Below, piece by piece: positions 33,703 to 45,434 of a stretch of 64,000 bases of DNA. The stretch spans positions 40,784 to 104,783 of the forward strand of contig JAANDG010000525.1 in assembly GCA_036852015.1 (NCBI GenBank). The letters run 5' to 3'. The translations under genes and the position numbers were made by a program. The DNA is from Pelodera strongyloides. Lineage: Eukaryota > Nematoda > Chromadorea > Rhabditida > Rhabditidae. Within the stretch, counting starts at the first letter, position 1. Each line of letters starts with the position of its first letter. Under the pieces are notes generated by a model. That model had not been told where the DNA came from. It saw only the letters and a list, made by a program, of their open reading frames with translations, and did no database searches.

Positions 33703-33719
33703 AATAGTGCTATTGATAC

Positions 33720-35740
33720 TTTAATGTAGTACGGCAATTATGAAAAAAGACAACAAAGTACAAATTGAATTGAAATGATACAAATCGAATTTTATGGAGA
33801 GTGGATACATTACTTGTTCTGTTTATGTTCTGTGTAATGTGTTTTATTCATGTTGTATTATGTTATGTTTTGACTTCGTTAATTGGTATTTTGTATGTTT
33901 GTATGTTTGTATGTTTTATGTATTTCTTTGTTTATAAGGAATTACCTTTCAGGTTCCTTTTGGTCGTGCGTTGTGAAGCGCCGTGTCTTAGGGTTCATGA
34001 TGGTTGACATTTGACATTAGTTGTCCATTATTACTCTGCATGCTCTTTTTTTGTTTTGTTAGTTATTGTCTTCCAATAAACCATATTATTATTACAGTAA
34101 TATTGCATAGATCACATTAGAGCCGTGCACAAATTACGCTATCGGTAGATCAATGTAAAAACTTATTACAATTCATGCACATACTATGAATTTATTTCGG
34201 CTCTATTCGAGAATAGCCATCCCAAGAAAGTATAGCCGTCCCATAAAAAAATAACCGTCCCATGGGAGGGGTCCCAAAAATATTTTGGTGGAAGTGGACA
34301 GTGGTAACCACAATGTGTTCGAGGAACAATGTTAATCTTTTCTTTATTTCAATGCGACCATCTGGTCAGGTGTAAGCGTCGTGTGGGGTCGCTTATAGAT
34401 TTCGTCAATGCAAAACTACCGTATTGTGAATCAAAGATTTATTTATATGAACATGCTCGGAACAATAATGGGCAGCGCGGGTGTGTAACCTTTTGCTCTC
34501 TATGCGGTCATGAGTCATGAGGTCTTGCGGTTACGCGTTGCGGTGGAAAACCCGTACGGCATCTACCGCGCAGGCTTGATGGACTACGGTAGGCTCTGTT
34601 CCGACAATGAGCGTGAAGAGTGCTGTAGTTTCTTGTATATCCTTAGATGCTCGCGAATTCTTCGCCGTGTCCACGCCGATAGACTCCTCTTTAGTTCATA
34701 GGTTTCAGGTAATTCATGGTACTTTTTGGTTTGAGAATCTTTGTTCGTCGTACTGCTTTGTCATATGAAAATTAATGAAACCTCTACCCGGAATGGCTCT
34801 GAGTGTGGGCCGCGGCCTCATGGCCCACATAATTTCATAGAGCGTGAGTTCCCAGGGAAGCTATGGTTCTTGAGTTAATGCTTAGTAGCCTTGAAGTAGC
34901 TTTACAGTAGTAGAATACTGATTAATCTGGTTGGTTTGCTATATTGACTTGTGGGACGACGGGAGTAGTGCTTTTAATGTTCACTAAGAAGCCTCCTTTT
35001 GGAGCAAATATCCTATTATTCTCCCAGCATTAAAACCTTTCGGACATGTCCATCCGGAGTTGGTATTTTAACTGAAATCTCCGAATTTCTATGATATTTC
35101 TTTACTGTACGACAATTCAGAGCTGGGATTCCGAGATGGAAATGTTCATTTTAAATAACCGACTCTGAACGGAAAATTAGCATATTTTCCTTTTGGAAAG
35201 GGCATCCCGAACGCGCCCTAACAACTGTGAGTCGCGGAATATTTTATGTGTGCAGTGCGCATACTTCACTTGCACACTTTCCAGTATTAGCGGGAATTGC
35301 ATTAGCTGGGAGAATACAATGTTGCCTTTAGTAATGTGCACCGGATTGCTAGATGCCTCCATTGCTCCACGCGTTCAATGCTCAGCGCAAACGCTTTGTA
35401 GGTCGGTGAAAGTGCGACGCCATTTATGTGCGTACATAAATTTTTTGGACGAGTTGTCTGTGACGTAGAGAGCTCGAACCTCTGCCGCAGACAATATTGC
35501 AAACATTGAATTTTTATTATTGTTTAGCTCCAATGCGTGTATAATATAGACAAGTTATGTCCGTCCCTTCCTAACGCTCCAGATTTTCCAAGTTTACCTT
35601 TGTACAATCAAACTAAAAGATATAAAAATAAGGTGATTTATACTGGTGAGGGTCACAACAAAGTTTTTTTTTAATTGAAAAACTTAGATTGTGCGGCTGA
35701 ACTATGCAAACATGACCACTTATGCAGCATTGTATCATTG
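33720..35740. other. Intergenic, no supported gene
   Basis: T-rich tract with TATGTTTGTATGTTTGTATG (about 33890-33915). The frame at 34510-34701 (VENPYGIYRAGLMDYGRLCS) is somewhat protein-like but has no splice partners. A GCCGTCCCA-type short tandem lies at 34205-34265. Confidence 0.45.
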
Positions 35741-35741
35741 T

Positions 35742-36006
35742 ATGAAACAACTCAGCGAGTTATTTGGCAAATACTAACGGCCGGAACATACCGTAGCCAC
35801 GTAGAAAGCCACGTAGACACGTTTCGGCTGCTACATATATCCAAAATCCAATTTTTTCCAATGTTGGTTTCGGTTGCTATTTTTTGTCAAATAACTCGCT
35901 TAATTTTGAATTTCTGGAAGCGGGGTTTTCACAATTGGAATCGCAGAGCTCGTGCTCAAAACAGGTAATTTACAATAGGTGTTCTCTCATGAGCCTGATC
36001 CTTTAA
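35742..36006. repeat. Partial inverted-repeat element
   Basis: CAGCGAGTTATTTGGCAAATA (about 35751) is mirrored by TGTCAAATAACTCGCTTAAT (about 35886), and the right end reads CATGAGCCTGATCCTTTAAG, which resembles the TTAA-element terminus. The matching left terminus is not visible. Confidence 0.5.
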
Positions 36007-36010
36007 GTTT

Positions 36011-36232
36011 AAAGGGACAGGCCCATCAAAGTAAACCTATACTTAATTAGGAAGTAAACATACGCGTAAAAGAATTATTAGGACTAATTGATGCAAATAA
36101 GGTACCCTTATAAGTTGGGCTCGTCGTAAAAAAGTTCCCCGAGGTAAAAATTAGTGTGTATATATAAACGCTGCTAATAAAAAATAACATGAAATCGTAA
36201 ATATATGTTTGTTTTGATGGGCCTGTCCCTTT
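36011..36232. mobile_element. TTAA palindromic element, family D copy 1
   Basis: AGGGACAGGCCCATCAAAG ... GATGGGCCTGTCCCTTT, with inner AAGTTCCCCGAGGTAAAA typical of the family. The right TTAA is changed to TTGA. Confidence 0.88.
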
Positions 36233-37960
36233 GAGCTGCACGCCCGGCTCCAATGCTGGCGCGCTCTTCAAGCTACGCGAGTACAGCATCCCCCGTGTTT
36301 CCCCGGAAAAAACTCAGACCTTTCTTCAAAAAAAAATCATTTAGCTTTCACACCACTTATATTTGACATGAGAAGCCAGCAATTGTAAGATATCTCTGAA
36401 TATTAGCTAAACAATGGTCGTTGACCAAACAATTGAAAAGCTTCCACTTATTGTTGTCCTATAATCCTTATACTTTTAATTCGTTTAGCTTAACTTGAAA
36501 GTTATCATTCACGTCCGGCAGATTATTCTAAAGAATCAACTAAATCTTCTTTTTTTTGTATCGCAAAAACAAAAGAAATTAATGGTTGGTTCACTTTTCT
36601 TTGTAATTAGGGATCGCCGCTGGAGATTATAGATTATACTAATTAGTAAATTATGTAATTTTTTTCTAAAAAAATAATCATGTTTTCTCGGATAATCCGT
36701 GTAGTAACTGTATAATATGTTTGTAAGCATATAATGACTTTATTTGGGATAAATTATAAATTCTCACTAGAAGTCGAACTAAAGATTAGCACTTCCAAAT
36801 TTTTTTTTTTTTTTTTATAAATCCAAGTCAGGTGGATGGGTTCCATGGATAATGCGCTATTTGCAAGAAAGTACGATGTTTTTTGTGATGTTGATAAGAA
36901 GGTCTTCTTTCTGCCAGCCCATATCAGAGTTGAAAAATTAAATTTATAATTATATATTTGATTTGAATGATGTCCGCGAGTACAAATAGTTCCTTTATGC
37001 GTGACTTTTGCCTAGGCTTGAATAGATGGTAATTGAGTAATAACATAATTTGATACATAATCAAGTGGATAGCCATAAGACGAACGTGCTTCACAGCGGT
37101 TTCTACTTGCATGGGTCCAAGTGTACGTGCAAAATAAGCAAATTGAGTTGCGGGTCTTCTGAGCACAAAGAAGTCGGGCTGAAACTTGAAACTGGCCAAC
37201 ATATAGAAGTGCTTGCAATTGTAGTAGCACACATGGGTTCGAGCTCGAACATCACAATGGCCGTATTCGACAACGCAAGGGATCCCTCCCTGGTAGGGAT
37301 CACTCCCTCAGGCGCTCCCTTCCTCCCAAACCTGAGGCCATATTCACCACTCCGATTCCCCCGGAAATATCCCTAGAAAAAATTACGGAAAATTCCCGTG
37401 GGAATTGAGTGGTGAATATGCCTCAGGAATGCGCCCCCCAAACACTGGCCGCTCCGCACTTGACTGGAGGAGAAAAGCACAAAGCTAAAGGAATCATAAT
37501 TTCCGGTTTGGCCCCTATAAACATATAAACTGGACTTTCGGCCCCATTCGGCCACTTTGGGCAACTGTATTTTGGGGCCCTCAATTAATGATTGCTTATG
37601 TTTAAACACGGGAAGCAATATAGGATAATCATATTGTTTTGTCAGCTAATGCCTTGTTTGAACTGCAAGAAAGTATGTTGTTTGTCATTATTTTGCAGCC
37701 TTAATGCAATGAACGGTTTTGGGCAAGTGAATCAAAATGAATGTCATGAAAAAAAAGATATTTCAAGAGAGTCGAAGGCGTCAAGAATGTAGAATGAATG
37801 ATTTTTCGAGATTCTATCTTTTCTCTGGATTATCGGTGCAACAGTTGAAACATTGAAATCCTTCACGGAAGTGAAAGGATTAGGAAATTCTGTGAACGAC
37901 CTACATTCATTTCCAATAATAGCAAAATGAAGGGTATTTCTACGTTCTTCATTCACAGTT
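36233..37960. other. Intergenic; one GC-rich inverted repeat
   Basis: No supported gene. At about 37280-37435 an inverted repeat pairs CCTGAGGCATATTCACCACTC-type sequence with GGCCATATTCACCACTCCGA; it contains GGAAATATCCC and GGGAATT motifs. A poly-T run is at 36799-36817. Confidence 0.5.
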
Positions 37961-38151
37961 TAGCGGAAATCATAATCCCATGTTTCCTCCCAAACTAGCG
38001 GGAAACGCGGGATTCCGTCCTTATTGCGAGCGCTAATCAGGGGCCTTGCCGCTAACACAAGGCCTTGCCTAATGTTTAATTGCGGGACATGATTGGCTAA
38101 TCTGTCAGGAAACATGCGACTTTTCTTATTGCGTGGGATTGGGTGCTAGCC
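37961..38151. mobile_element. Dispersed repeat K, copy 2
   Basis: Near-identical to 12382-12571, same orientation, from TAGCGGAAATCATAATCCC to GGGATTGGGTGCTAGC. The right side continues with a further GGAAACGCGGGATTT. Confidence 0.8.
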
Positions 38152-38359
38152 TGCCAGGAAACGCGGGATTTATTTTTGTTTCGCGGGAAACGTGCAGTAG
38201 AAGAACAGAATTTGGTTTTATTTTATAATGTGGAAGTAGTATCGGATGTCAGATGGAGCACATCGAGCATTGTCGCAGATGGCCTGTCCAATTTGGGATT
38301 CGCACTTGCGAAAATGAAAATGCCTGTCCATGTTCAGTTCAGGCTAGACAAAGCTTCTT

Positions 38360-38527
38360 TAAGCGAAATACCGGCCGGTTTTTGAAACACATCTCAAGTA
38401 CTTGCATTCCTATGCATTTATGCAAAGTGGGTCTATGGGGTCTGTTTATTCTAATGTTTGCTCATTTGCATATGCTGCATAAGAAGCAGGTGTACGCAAT
38501 GTGTTTCAAAAACCGAAGCGCGAAAAA
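38360..38527. mobile_element. TTAA palindromic element, family C copy 4 (decayed)
   Basis: AAGCGAAATACCGGCCGGTT, TTTGAAACACATC ... ATGTGTTTCAAAAACCG. The right terminus is eroded. Confidence 0.8.
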
Positions 38528-40419
38528 AACTCAATCAAATAAAACAGACAAATGCTCAAAACTTACAGTAGGTCCTCATTGACCGGACAAAGTTTCTCTT
38601 GGATAGCTCCATTTACCCCCTAATTTTGGGCTTTGTGGCCCGAATTTTGGGCCCGAATTTGGGCCCAAATGGTTGGATGAGAGTTGCTTTCTATTTAATT
38701 AGTTTGTTAAAATCAGGTTTTTTGCAAACACTATGCAAAACGATTCAAATGTTAAATGATTACAAAATTGTGTTTAATCATAGATTACATACATTAAATT
38801 TTGGGGTGGAAAGTGAAAAAAGAGGGGGTTTGATGAAACACGCGAACTATGTTAAAGGATTTCAGTGAGAATTGGAGCACTTCATTAAAAATTATAATTT
38901 TGCTCAAGTCGCATAAAAAAGTTTCCCCCCTCTACTGTGTAAAACCACGGGGCTCCGGATTACTTGGCAAAAACCGTTTGCATAATATGCAAATGGTGAT
39001 TTTTTATCAAAGGATCCACAACAAGTTACCGTAGTCAGAACCCAAAAATAGCCAAAAACTAGTTTCTGTGATGCAATAGTCTTATTGTATAAGAAGTTCA
39101 GTTTTTTGTGTGGTACGAAAGATTTTCTGCGTTTCAGGTTTGGTATAGTAGTCCCTTTCGCAACTCAAAATAAGCGCAATCGAATTGGGTTTTTTTTTTT
39201 TTTTTTTGAAGAATCGGGTCCATATCGGGTTTTTTCGAGAATAATCGGGGTCATATCGAGCTTTCCCACTTCCTGTGTAGTATACAAGCAAGTACACCCC
39301 TGTTTTTATCGTGTCTCCGAGGGCGACGTATATCCAGACACTAAGGGACAGAGAGCGAGTGCCCCCTGGACGGGACACAATAAGGAAATAAGGTGCAATT
39401 GTTTTTCCATACTGTATACTCTAAAGGAAAACTTACGTGAAAGTTTATGTTGAAGTCGGTTCAAAGCTTTTGCTCGTATTACAACCAAAACATTTTACAT
39501 TTGCGTACAGTCTGTGTGTGGGCGCTGAATCTGCGTGAAGCTACCGCGCATTAAGGTACGACAGAGGACAAATCTGAGAAAGCTAATTGCCTCACCTGTC
39601 ACACGATTTGCCTTAATTCAAGACATGCACTCTTCAAGTTATTGTTAGACTGCTATTTTCACGAAAATCTCCCTTGATAAATATTTTTCGGTGGACTGGG
39701 CCCCCTACTCTAGCAACTAGGTACATTCATCATTATACGACACTCATCCATACTCATACAAACACCTTTTCAAGCCGACAAAATAAGTTCAGATAGGATA
39801 GAAAATTGCTGACAAAACTCACATTAGACACATGGCATGCGATTTCGAAGATTAAAATTGCCTGACATTATCAAAATCCTAGAAAATTCCTGACTAGTTG
39901 ACCTGGAGATTTAAAATCATGAAAGTATTATCATCAGCGTTTGAACCGGAGCTAAACTTAAGTCGAGGATGATTAAAATTAAAGCAGCATGATTTCTACG
40001 GGATTGACTCGGATCTACCAAACACCTCGAGCCTAACCGTCTACTTTTAAAACATAATTCGTGAAAAAAAATATTGGACGTAATGCGGTACAGCTGGTTC
40101 AACTTGGTAAAGCACACCTCATAAGCCGGGTTGTCCTTAGCAACTGCATTATAGAAAGTGTGCGAAATTAAAAAAAAAACTATTGTTTGTAGTCATTACT
40201 TTATAAAACAACATTAGGGAAATTAAACAGAGCTCAATTTCTTAGTGTAAAGGTCGTCTAGAGTTTTACTACAGCAGTGAGTCAACCTAAAAAGATTATC
40301 CGTTTTACGTGAGAGATGTAGTTAATTGAAAGTGAGACTTTTGTAATTGTCATTTGCTTGAAGATATTTTGTAGTTACTTAAACTGAGAGTTTTTGAATT
40401 TGTCATTTGCAACCAAATT
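38528..40419. other. Intergenic, no gene seen
   Basis: Low-complexity pieces only: TTTTGGGCCCGAATTTGGGCC near 38630 and a GAATCGGG.CCATATCGGGTTTTTT pair with poly-T at 39188-39250, related to the minisatellite at 56060-56325. No exon-intron structure found. Confidence 0.45.
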
Positions 40420-40573
40420 AAAGCGACATACCGGCCGTTTTTTGAAGCGCATCTTCGTATTATGCAGCATATGCAAATGAAAAAAAATTAGAATAAAACT
40501 ACAACCCGCTTTGCATAAATGCACCGAATGCAATTACCTGATGCGTTTCAAAAACCGGCCGGTATTACGCTTT
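40420..40573. mobile_element. TTAA palindromic element, family C copy 5
   Basis: TTAA, AGCGACATACCGGCCG, TTTTTTGAAGCGCATC ... GATGCGTTTCAAAAACCGG, CCGGTATTACGCT, TTAA. Its right TTAA is also the left TTAA of the family B element that follows. Confidence 0.9.
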
Positions 40574-40765
40574 AAGGGGATAGGTTCCAGCTCCAATGAA
40601 GGTGCACCTTTTTTATAATTTCTATGATAGTATGCCTATGACGGTCAAAATGCGAAAAAATTGCAGTAAATTTCTTTGCTCTTCGAGCCAGGCCAAGCTC
40701 AAAAGCTAAGCGACCTCGCTTATAAAACAACTGTTCATACCGTAGCCGCAGTCAAAAGGTATGCC
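40573..40765. mobile_element. TTAA element, family B copy 3 (right end missing)
   Basis: TTAAGGGGATAGGTTCCAGC, AATGAAGGTGCACCTTTT, and TATGATAGTATGCC match the left part of 7949-8199. The right terminus is not found. Confidence 0.75.
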
Positions 40766-41087
40766 AAACTGTGTTACAAGTGCGAAATAGCACGATAGGG
40801 CTAGAGGTGCAGAGGTCCAGGATAGAGAATAATATGGAGCGGTTAGGCTCCGATCCCCTGTATGGGGTAGATTTCGGTATCTTATTAGTTTATTCTTTCA
40901 CTGCCAAATATTGTTCTCTTTCACTCTCCCAAACTAGTCTGTTTTGTTACTCTTCAGCAGGTTCTACTACTGCTTTTTTCCATAATCTGCACAATCTTCT
41001 AGGTCCACAAAATCAAGTTAAGATAAACAAAATCACCCTATATTATGGACATGTGATATTTTTGTAAGCTAAGGCGATTTTCTCCTA

Positions 41088-41370
41088 TACATTCTTGGCA
41101 TTTTCCAAATCCTCTAAAGGCCAAATCCGGATCATATGATAAGCTGACCTGAAGATTTCGAACCAGATCAGGTCAAAACAGCGAAAGTACTATCTGGACC
41201 CGGTATAAGCCGGGTTTATACCTAAACCTATGAATGAATGGAGCTAATGGGAGCTTATTTGCTACTTTTCTGAATGAAAAAAATAATTATTTATATCAAA
41301 ATAAAAATAAGGTGAAGTGAACCGGATGTTATAATACGTGTCGAACATGGAAGATCAAAAGATGTTATGA
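41088..41370. repeat. Diverged direct repeat O, copy 1
   Basis: Shares with 43122-43430 the ordered blocks AATCCTCTAA, AGGCAAAATCCGGA-like, CCAGATCAGGTCAAAACAG, GGAGCTAATGGGAGCTTAT-like, AACTATTTATATCA-like, AATAAGGTGAAGT-AACCGGA. Identity appears near 75%. No coding capacity is visible. Confidence 0.7.
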
Positions 41371-41689
41371 AATCACTCCAATCGCACACGCTGATGTTTG
41401 AGCAACAACGAATAAAAATAGAATAGGCTGGTTTTTGCATACACCATACCAAAATACTGAAAGACGTTTTTACTTCAATGAACATGGTAATGATTTGGCT
41501 TATCTGGAACATTTATTGATTTACTGTGATTTACGCCAAATACTCATTAGCCCGTATTTTCGGGACGACGGAAATGTTCGGTTGGGGAACTCATTTGTAT
41601 GCAAATGCTCGACTATCTAGACTACCTAGGAAAAATTTGCATACAATGAGTTTCAAATGAGTCATTGACTATGTTTATTATTACCGACA

Positions 41690-42470
41690 TTGTATACCAG
41701 ACGGCTATCGCCGCCTGAGGCGACTTACTCAGGCGATCATACTACTCTGGTCTCCAAACGCGCAGCGCACCCCCAGCCAGGGGCGCTCGCCCCTTCTTTT
41801 TGCCCCCCTACGCGGCTGGCCGTGGGCCCCGACGCCCCTGGCGCGGCTGGCCGGTGCCCCCTGCGCGGTTAGCCCTCCAATGCAAAAATATAAGACAGAC
41901 CACATCCGCAAAACAAATGCACCGAACAGGAATCGAACCTACGAAATTCACTCAATTATGTTCTGGAGCCAGCGCCTTAGACCACTCGGCCACAAAGCGC
42001 ATGTCTAATAATCGAAAAGAAACATTGGGTGGTGACAGCGGATACTTCGAAATTGCGCGGCTGGTGCGCGGTTGGCTGGGGACCCCCTGCGCGGTTGGCT
42101 GGGGGTGCGCTGCGCGGTTGAGGACCGGAGCCCCGAGGCACCGCGCACCCAGCCGCGTAGTTTGCAAACTAGGCGGCTGGCCGGGGGCTGCGCGGTTGCT
42201 ACGCCCGCACTACGCGCGGCCCACTATTGCGCGGCTGGGTACGCTGCGCACCCAGGAACGTAGAAAAATATATCATGCTGCTGCTAATGATTCTGAAACG
42301 CAGCTTGCAAGTTTATAAATGAAATCGACTGCTGCGCTGTTTTGAAGAGTGGCGAAAAGGGACTACATACATACTTATACCAAACGCCTGAAACGTAAAA
42401 TTCCATTTCGTTCACACAAACAAACAAAAAAGCAAACTCTTTCCTTTATAATCTTTATAATAATAAGATG
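41690..42470. repeat. Dispersed repeat P (inverted relative to 1330-1590) with GC-rich insert
   Basis: The left end ATACCAGACGGCTATCGCCG, CCTGAGGCGAC and the right end CCAAACGCCTGAAACGTAAA, ATTCC, CGTTCACACAAACAAAC match the two ends of 1330-1590 in reverse. Between them, 41760-42260 is a GC-rich tract built from GCGCGGCTGGC and GCGCACCC motifs, partly inverted, plus a tRNA-like stretch. Long open frames here are due to GC richness. Confidence 0.7.
41919..42000 (-). tRNA. tRNA-Leu-like pseudogene
   Basis: The minus strand shows a good A box (TGGCCGAGTGGTCTAAGGCG) and a perfect B box (GGTTCGATTCC) about 40 nt apart, as in long-variable-arm tRNAs. The D arm and T arm fold. The acceptor stem (5' GCGCTTT, 3' TCGGTGC) pairs only partly, and the anticodon stem (GCTGG side) has no complementary strand. 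It is therefore a tRNA relic or a tRNA-derived short element, not a working tRNA. Confidence 0.6.
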
Positions 42471-43121
42471 TCTAGTATATCATATCTGTTTGTTTGTACT
42501 CGTCGACTAGTTTGCTATACTGCACTTTTTGTTTATTATCACGTAAGTAGTTTAGGACTTGACCCTCTACTCTGTGGGATATGGTTACGCTAATTTCACT
42601 GTATATTTTATTGATGTTCTGTTTTTCTTATATGGAAAAATAAACCCTTTACACCTTGCAGTTGTCGGAGTTCTACATTGCATTACGCCTAGTGTTTGCA
42701 GTTTGCATGACAAAAATTTCAAATGTGTCCTCGCCACGGGACCATGATGAGGCCGTTATATGGATATGCAATTGCAGTTCAACAGAAATGTGTCCTCTGA
42801 TGGGCCGTTATATGGATAGGCATTCAACAGGATAGATGGATACTTATGGAAGAAACAACGTTCTGAAATTAATTTTCTGCTAAACGGAAATTTGCACAAA
42901 AATTATTGTGGTTTCCATTTAATGTTATTGTGTTTTTGGTGCATAGTTTATCTAGGTTAACTTCAAAAAGTGGGTACATATATTCCCTTCAACATGAAGG
43001 GTATCTTGCAGGGCACACCAAATAAACGAACTTGTTGCTTTATATACCAAGATAATATTATCCTCCACCAGAATTCTATTATTTTAGCATCTGCACAAAC
43101 TTCTCCCATCCAAATCACGAT
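42471..43121. other. Intergenic, no gene seen
   Basis: A short direct repeat, ATGGGCCGTTATATGGATA-like, occurs at about 42749 and 42800 (GAGGCCGTTATATGGATATGC / TGGGCCGTTATATGGATAGGC). Nothing else is supported. Confidence 0.4.
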
Positions 43122-43430
43122 ACTTGGCAATCCTCTAATTGTAAGGCAAAATCCGGACCATTAATAATTTGGCCTGGAGGCTTTTAGAGCCAGATCAGGT
43201 CAAAACAGGGAAAACAATATTTGCACCCGGTTAAAGCCGGCTTTATATGTAAACCCATGAATTAATGTAGCTAATGGGAGCTTATGAGCTGATTTTCAGA
43301 ACGAAAAATAACTATTTATATCAGGATAATAATGACGGGAACTGAGTTGGAAATTAAACCAATAAGGTGAAGTTAACCGGAAACGGATGTATGATATGCG
43401 TAGAACAGAAAAGATAAAAAACATTATGTC
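43122..43430. repeat. Diverged direct repeat O, copy 2
   Basis: Partner of 41088-41370, same orientation, about 2 kb apart. The copy has a 25-30 bp insertion near 43335. Confidence 0.7.
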
Positions 43431-44510
43431 AGTAGACTGAAAAAAGGTATGAAACCTAAATTATTGGTTTATAACTAAAAGAGGTTGGCCATAAGATATT
43501 TTTACATGAAGACGGCGGAGACCACCAGACCACAGAAACCGGTCACCAAACGGTGATAACCGAAAAACACGGTCCGCCTTATAGCAACCAATCAACTTGG
43601 TGAAGAACTGCCTAATCAGTCATCAAGTGGTCGCCAAATGGTTTGGACAACAGGAAAAACAAGACCTGCCGCAGAAAGTTCCACCTCCCTTTTCCTGGCC
43701 CGCAGAAATGTATATTCCGAAGTCTGAAACCAAAATACGTCTGACTGCACAACGAGTCTGGCAAACCCGGATGGCGTACCTTTGGCTCACTTGTGGCACA
43801 CCTCCCGCGCATGCATTCGCCGGGAGCGTACTTTATTTGGCATTCTGTGTGCCTCAGGGAATCATGAGAATCTTGTTTTGACAAAAAATAGACCAAGCTG
43901 AAGCAAATGGATGAATGGACATGAATAGCCCAAATAGATAAAATATTTCACAATCGGAATTCCTATTTTAATGCAAACCCGGTTTTTTATTAATGAAAAA
44001 TGCACGATGGAAATTGAGTCATTCTTAGTATTTGCGGGTTAAACACTTAAAAAAATTCTAATAGGATTTCCTGTCTCACTTTGAGTTGTCATCTTTTTGG
44101 TCAAATATCACAGTAAAGATTGAACAGTAATGAAGGAACTCAGACTAAAGTTTTCGAACGCACATTGGGTTGATTCGATAATTATTTTCGGGTTCACTGA
44201 CGAACACAGCGTGGTGTGCGGCGACACTCTACCGCAAAAATTTTGCGCGGCGAAAGGTTGATGCCGGTATGGCGACTACAGCTGGAAAATAAAAGCGAAG
44301 TGCGCGGCGACTTCAGCCTATCTTCTCCATGTTTTCGCGAAATTGTGTTCAGATCACTAGCGCGGAACCAGGCGGGAGTCTAGCGTAGACCTGACGAGGT
44401 GTTTTGTGTCACGCATCACAAGAGTTTCGTGTTGTTAAGATTCAATCACAAGATTTTTCATAACAAATAATAAAACCCTTTGAGCTTCGAGAGCGTGCTC
44501 TCTTATTGAA
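43431..44510. other. Intergenic, no gene seen
   Basis: Short repeated GGTCACC/CAAATGGTT words at 43540-43640 recall those at 63800-63910. No exon structure found. Confidence 0.4.
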
Positions 44511-44702
44511 ATGGTTGTTCAATACAGTGATTCAAAGGTTTATGACTTGTTCCGCAGAGGTTTGACGAGTGTAGACGGAGAGTTCCAGGTGACACATTGT
44601 TCAGGCGGTCGCGCAAGGTTCTTTCGCCATGTAATGGTTACAAATATATCACAGCACATATCCAAACACGGGTTACCGTTCGTTTGGAGGCGAACGCGCT
44701 AG
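44511..44702 (+). pseudogene. Repeated coding-like fragment (YDLFRRG family)
   Basis: ATG-initiated 63-codon frame: MVVQYSDSKVYDLFRRGLTS, then VDGEFQVTHCSGGRARFF. The stretch AYDVFRRGPDQGDELQMANC at 59071-59157 is clearly related at protein and DNA level (both follow GAGCGTGC and share TTCCGCAGAGGT). Multi-copy remnants of an unknown gene or element are more likely than a live gene. Not recognised. Confidence 0.35.
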
Positions 44703-45294
44703 CCATTTGCGGTCTCATTAACTAATTTTCACCTAAAGTACTGTGGAACAACACTCTCGCGCACTTCTGGCCCCGCGGCACCCAATACAACGGCGCCCCA
44801 TTCAGTGTTCGGGCGGGAGCGCCAGAAATGCGTCATGGCACACCTGTTGGCGCATATCCTCCACACGCAGCCTAGCACGCCTTTTGCGCACCTCTTTTTG
44901 TGCGCGGCGATGGCGCGGGGTTTCATCATTGCAACGTGCAGGGCTTGCGGAGGTGCCAGCGCATACGGAAGTATAACTATGCGGTGGTGTCTCTTTCAAT
45001 TGCATAGTAACAAACAGTGAGCGCGGGAGGTTGTATATAAGTAAGCAAGCCAGCTTATCATAAAAGCTTATTAGTGCGCACACTAATTTTAGCCCAAATC
45101 TGTTCTTTCACACTCTGCTCCTCCACATATTTATCTGCTGGTTTGTTATTTGTGATAATCTCGTTAAGGCCCCCTCTCAATGCAGAGAGGGCGAGCCGGG
45201 GCTTGGGTGAGGGTGGGGGATTTATTCAACTTTTGGGGAATAAAGGGATAATCCCTAAGTCACTATCTCGATTTACAAATGAGGACCAGATCAG

Positions 45295-45301
45295 TATAAA
45301 A
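45295..45301 (+). promoter_or_regulatory. TATA box of nuclear receptor gene
   Basis: TATAAAA in CAGTATAAAAGGCGGG, 134-140 nt upstream of the proposed ATG. The GC-rich right flank is typical of strong TATA boxes. Confidence 0.5.
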
Positions 45302-45434
45302 GGCGGGTCCTGTGGTCCAGAGGCAACAGTCTTAGAACCTCGGTCCACTTGGAGGAGGTCTGCATGCTCAAGCTATAGTTATTTATTCAGATAAAAGAGT
45401 ATATAATTCTGATCCCATATTAGAATACCTCTGA

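Noticed and set aside
41800..42318. 172-codon open frame, Arg/Pro/Gly-rich
   Set aside because: Caused by GC-rich GCGCGGCTGGC repeats and overlaps the tRNA-like relic on the other strand.
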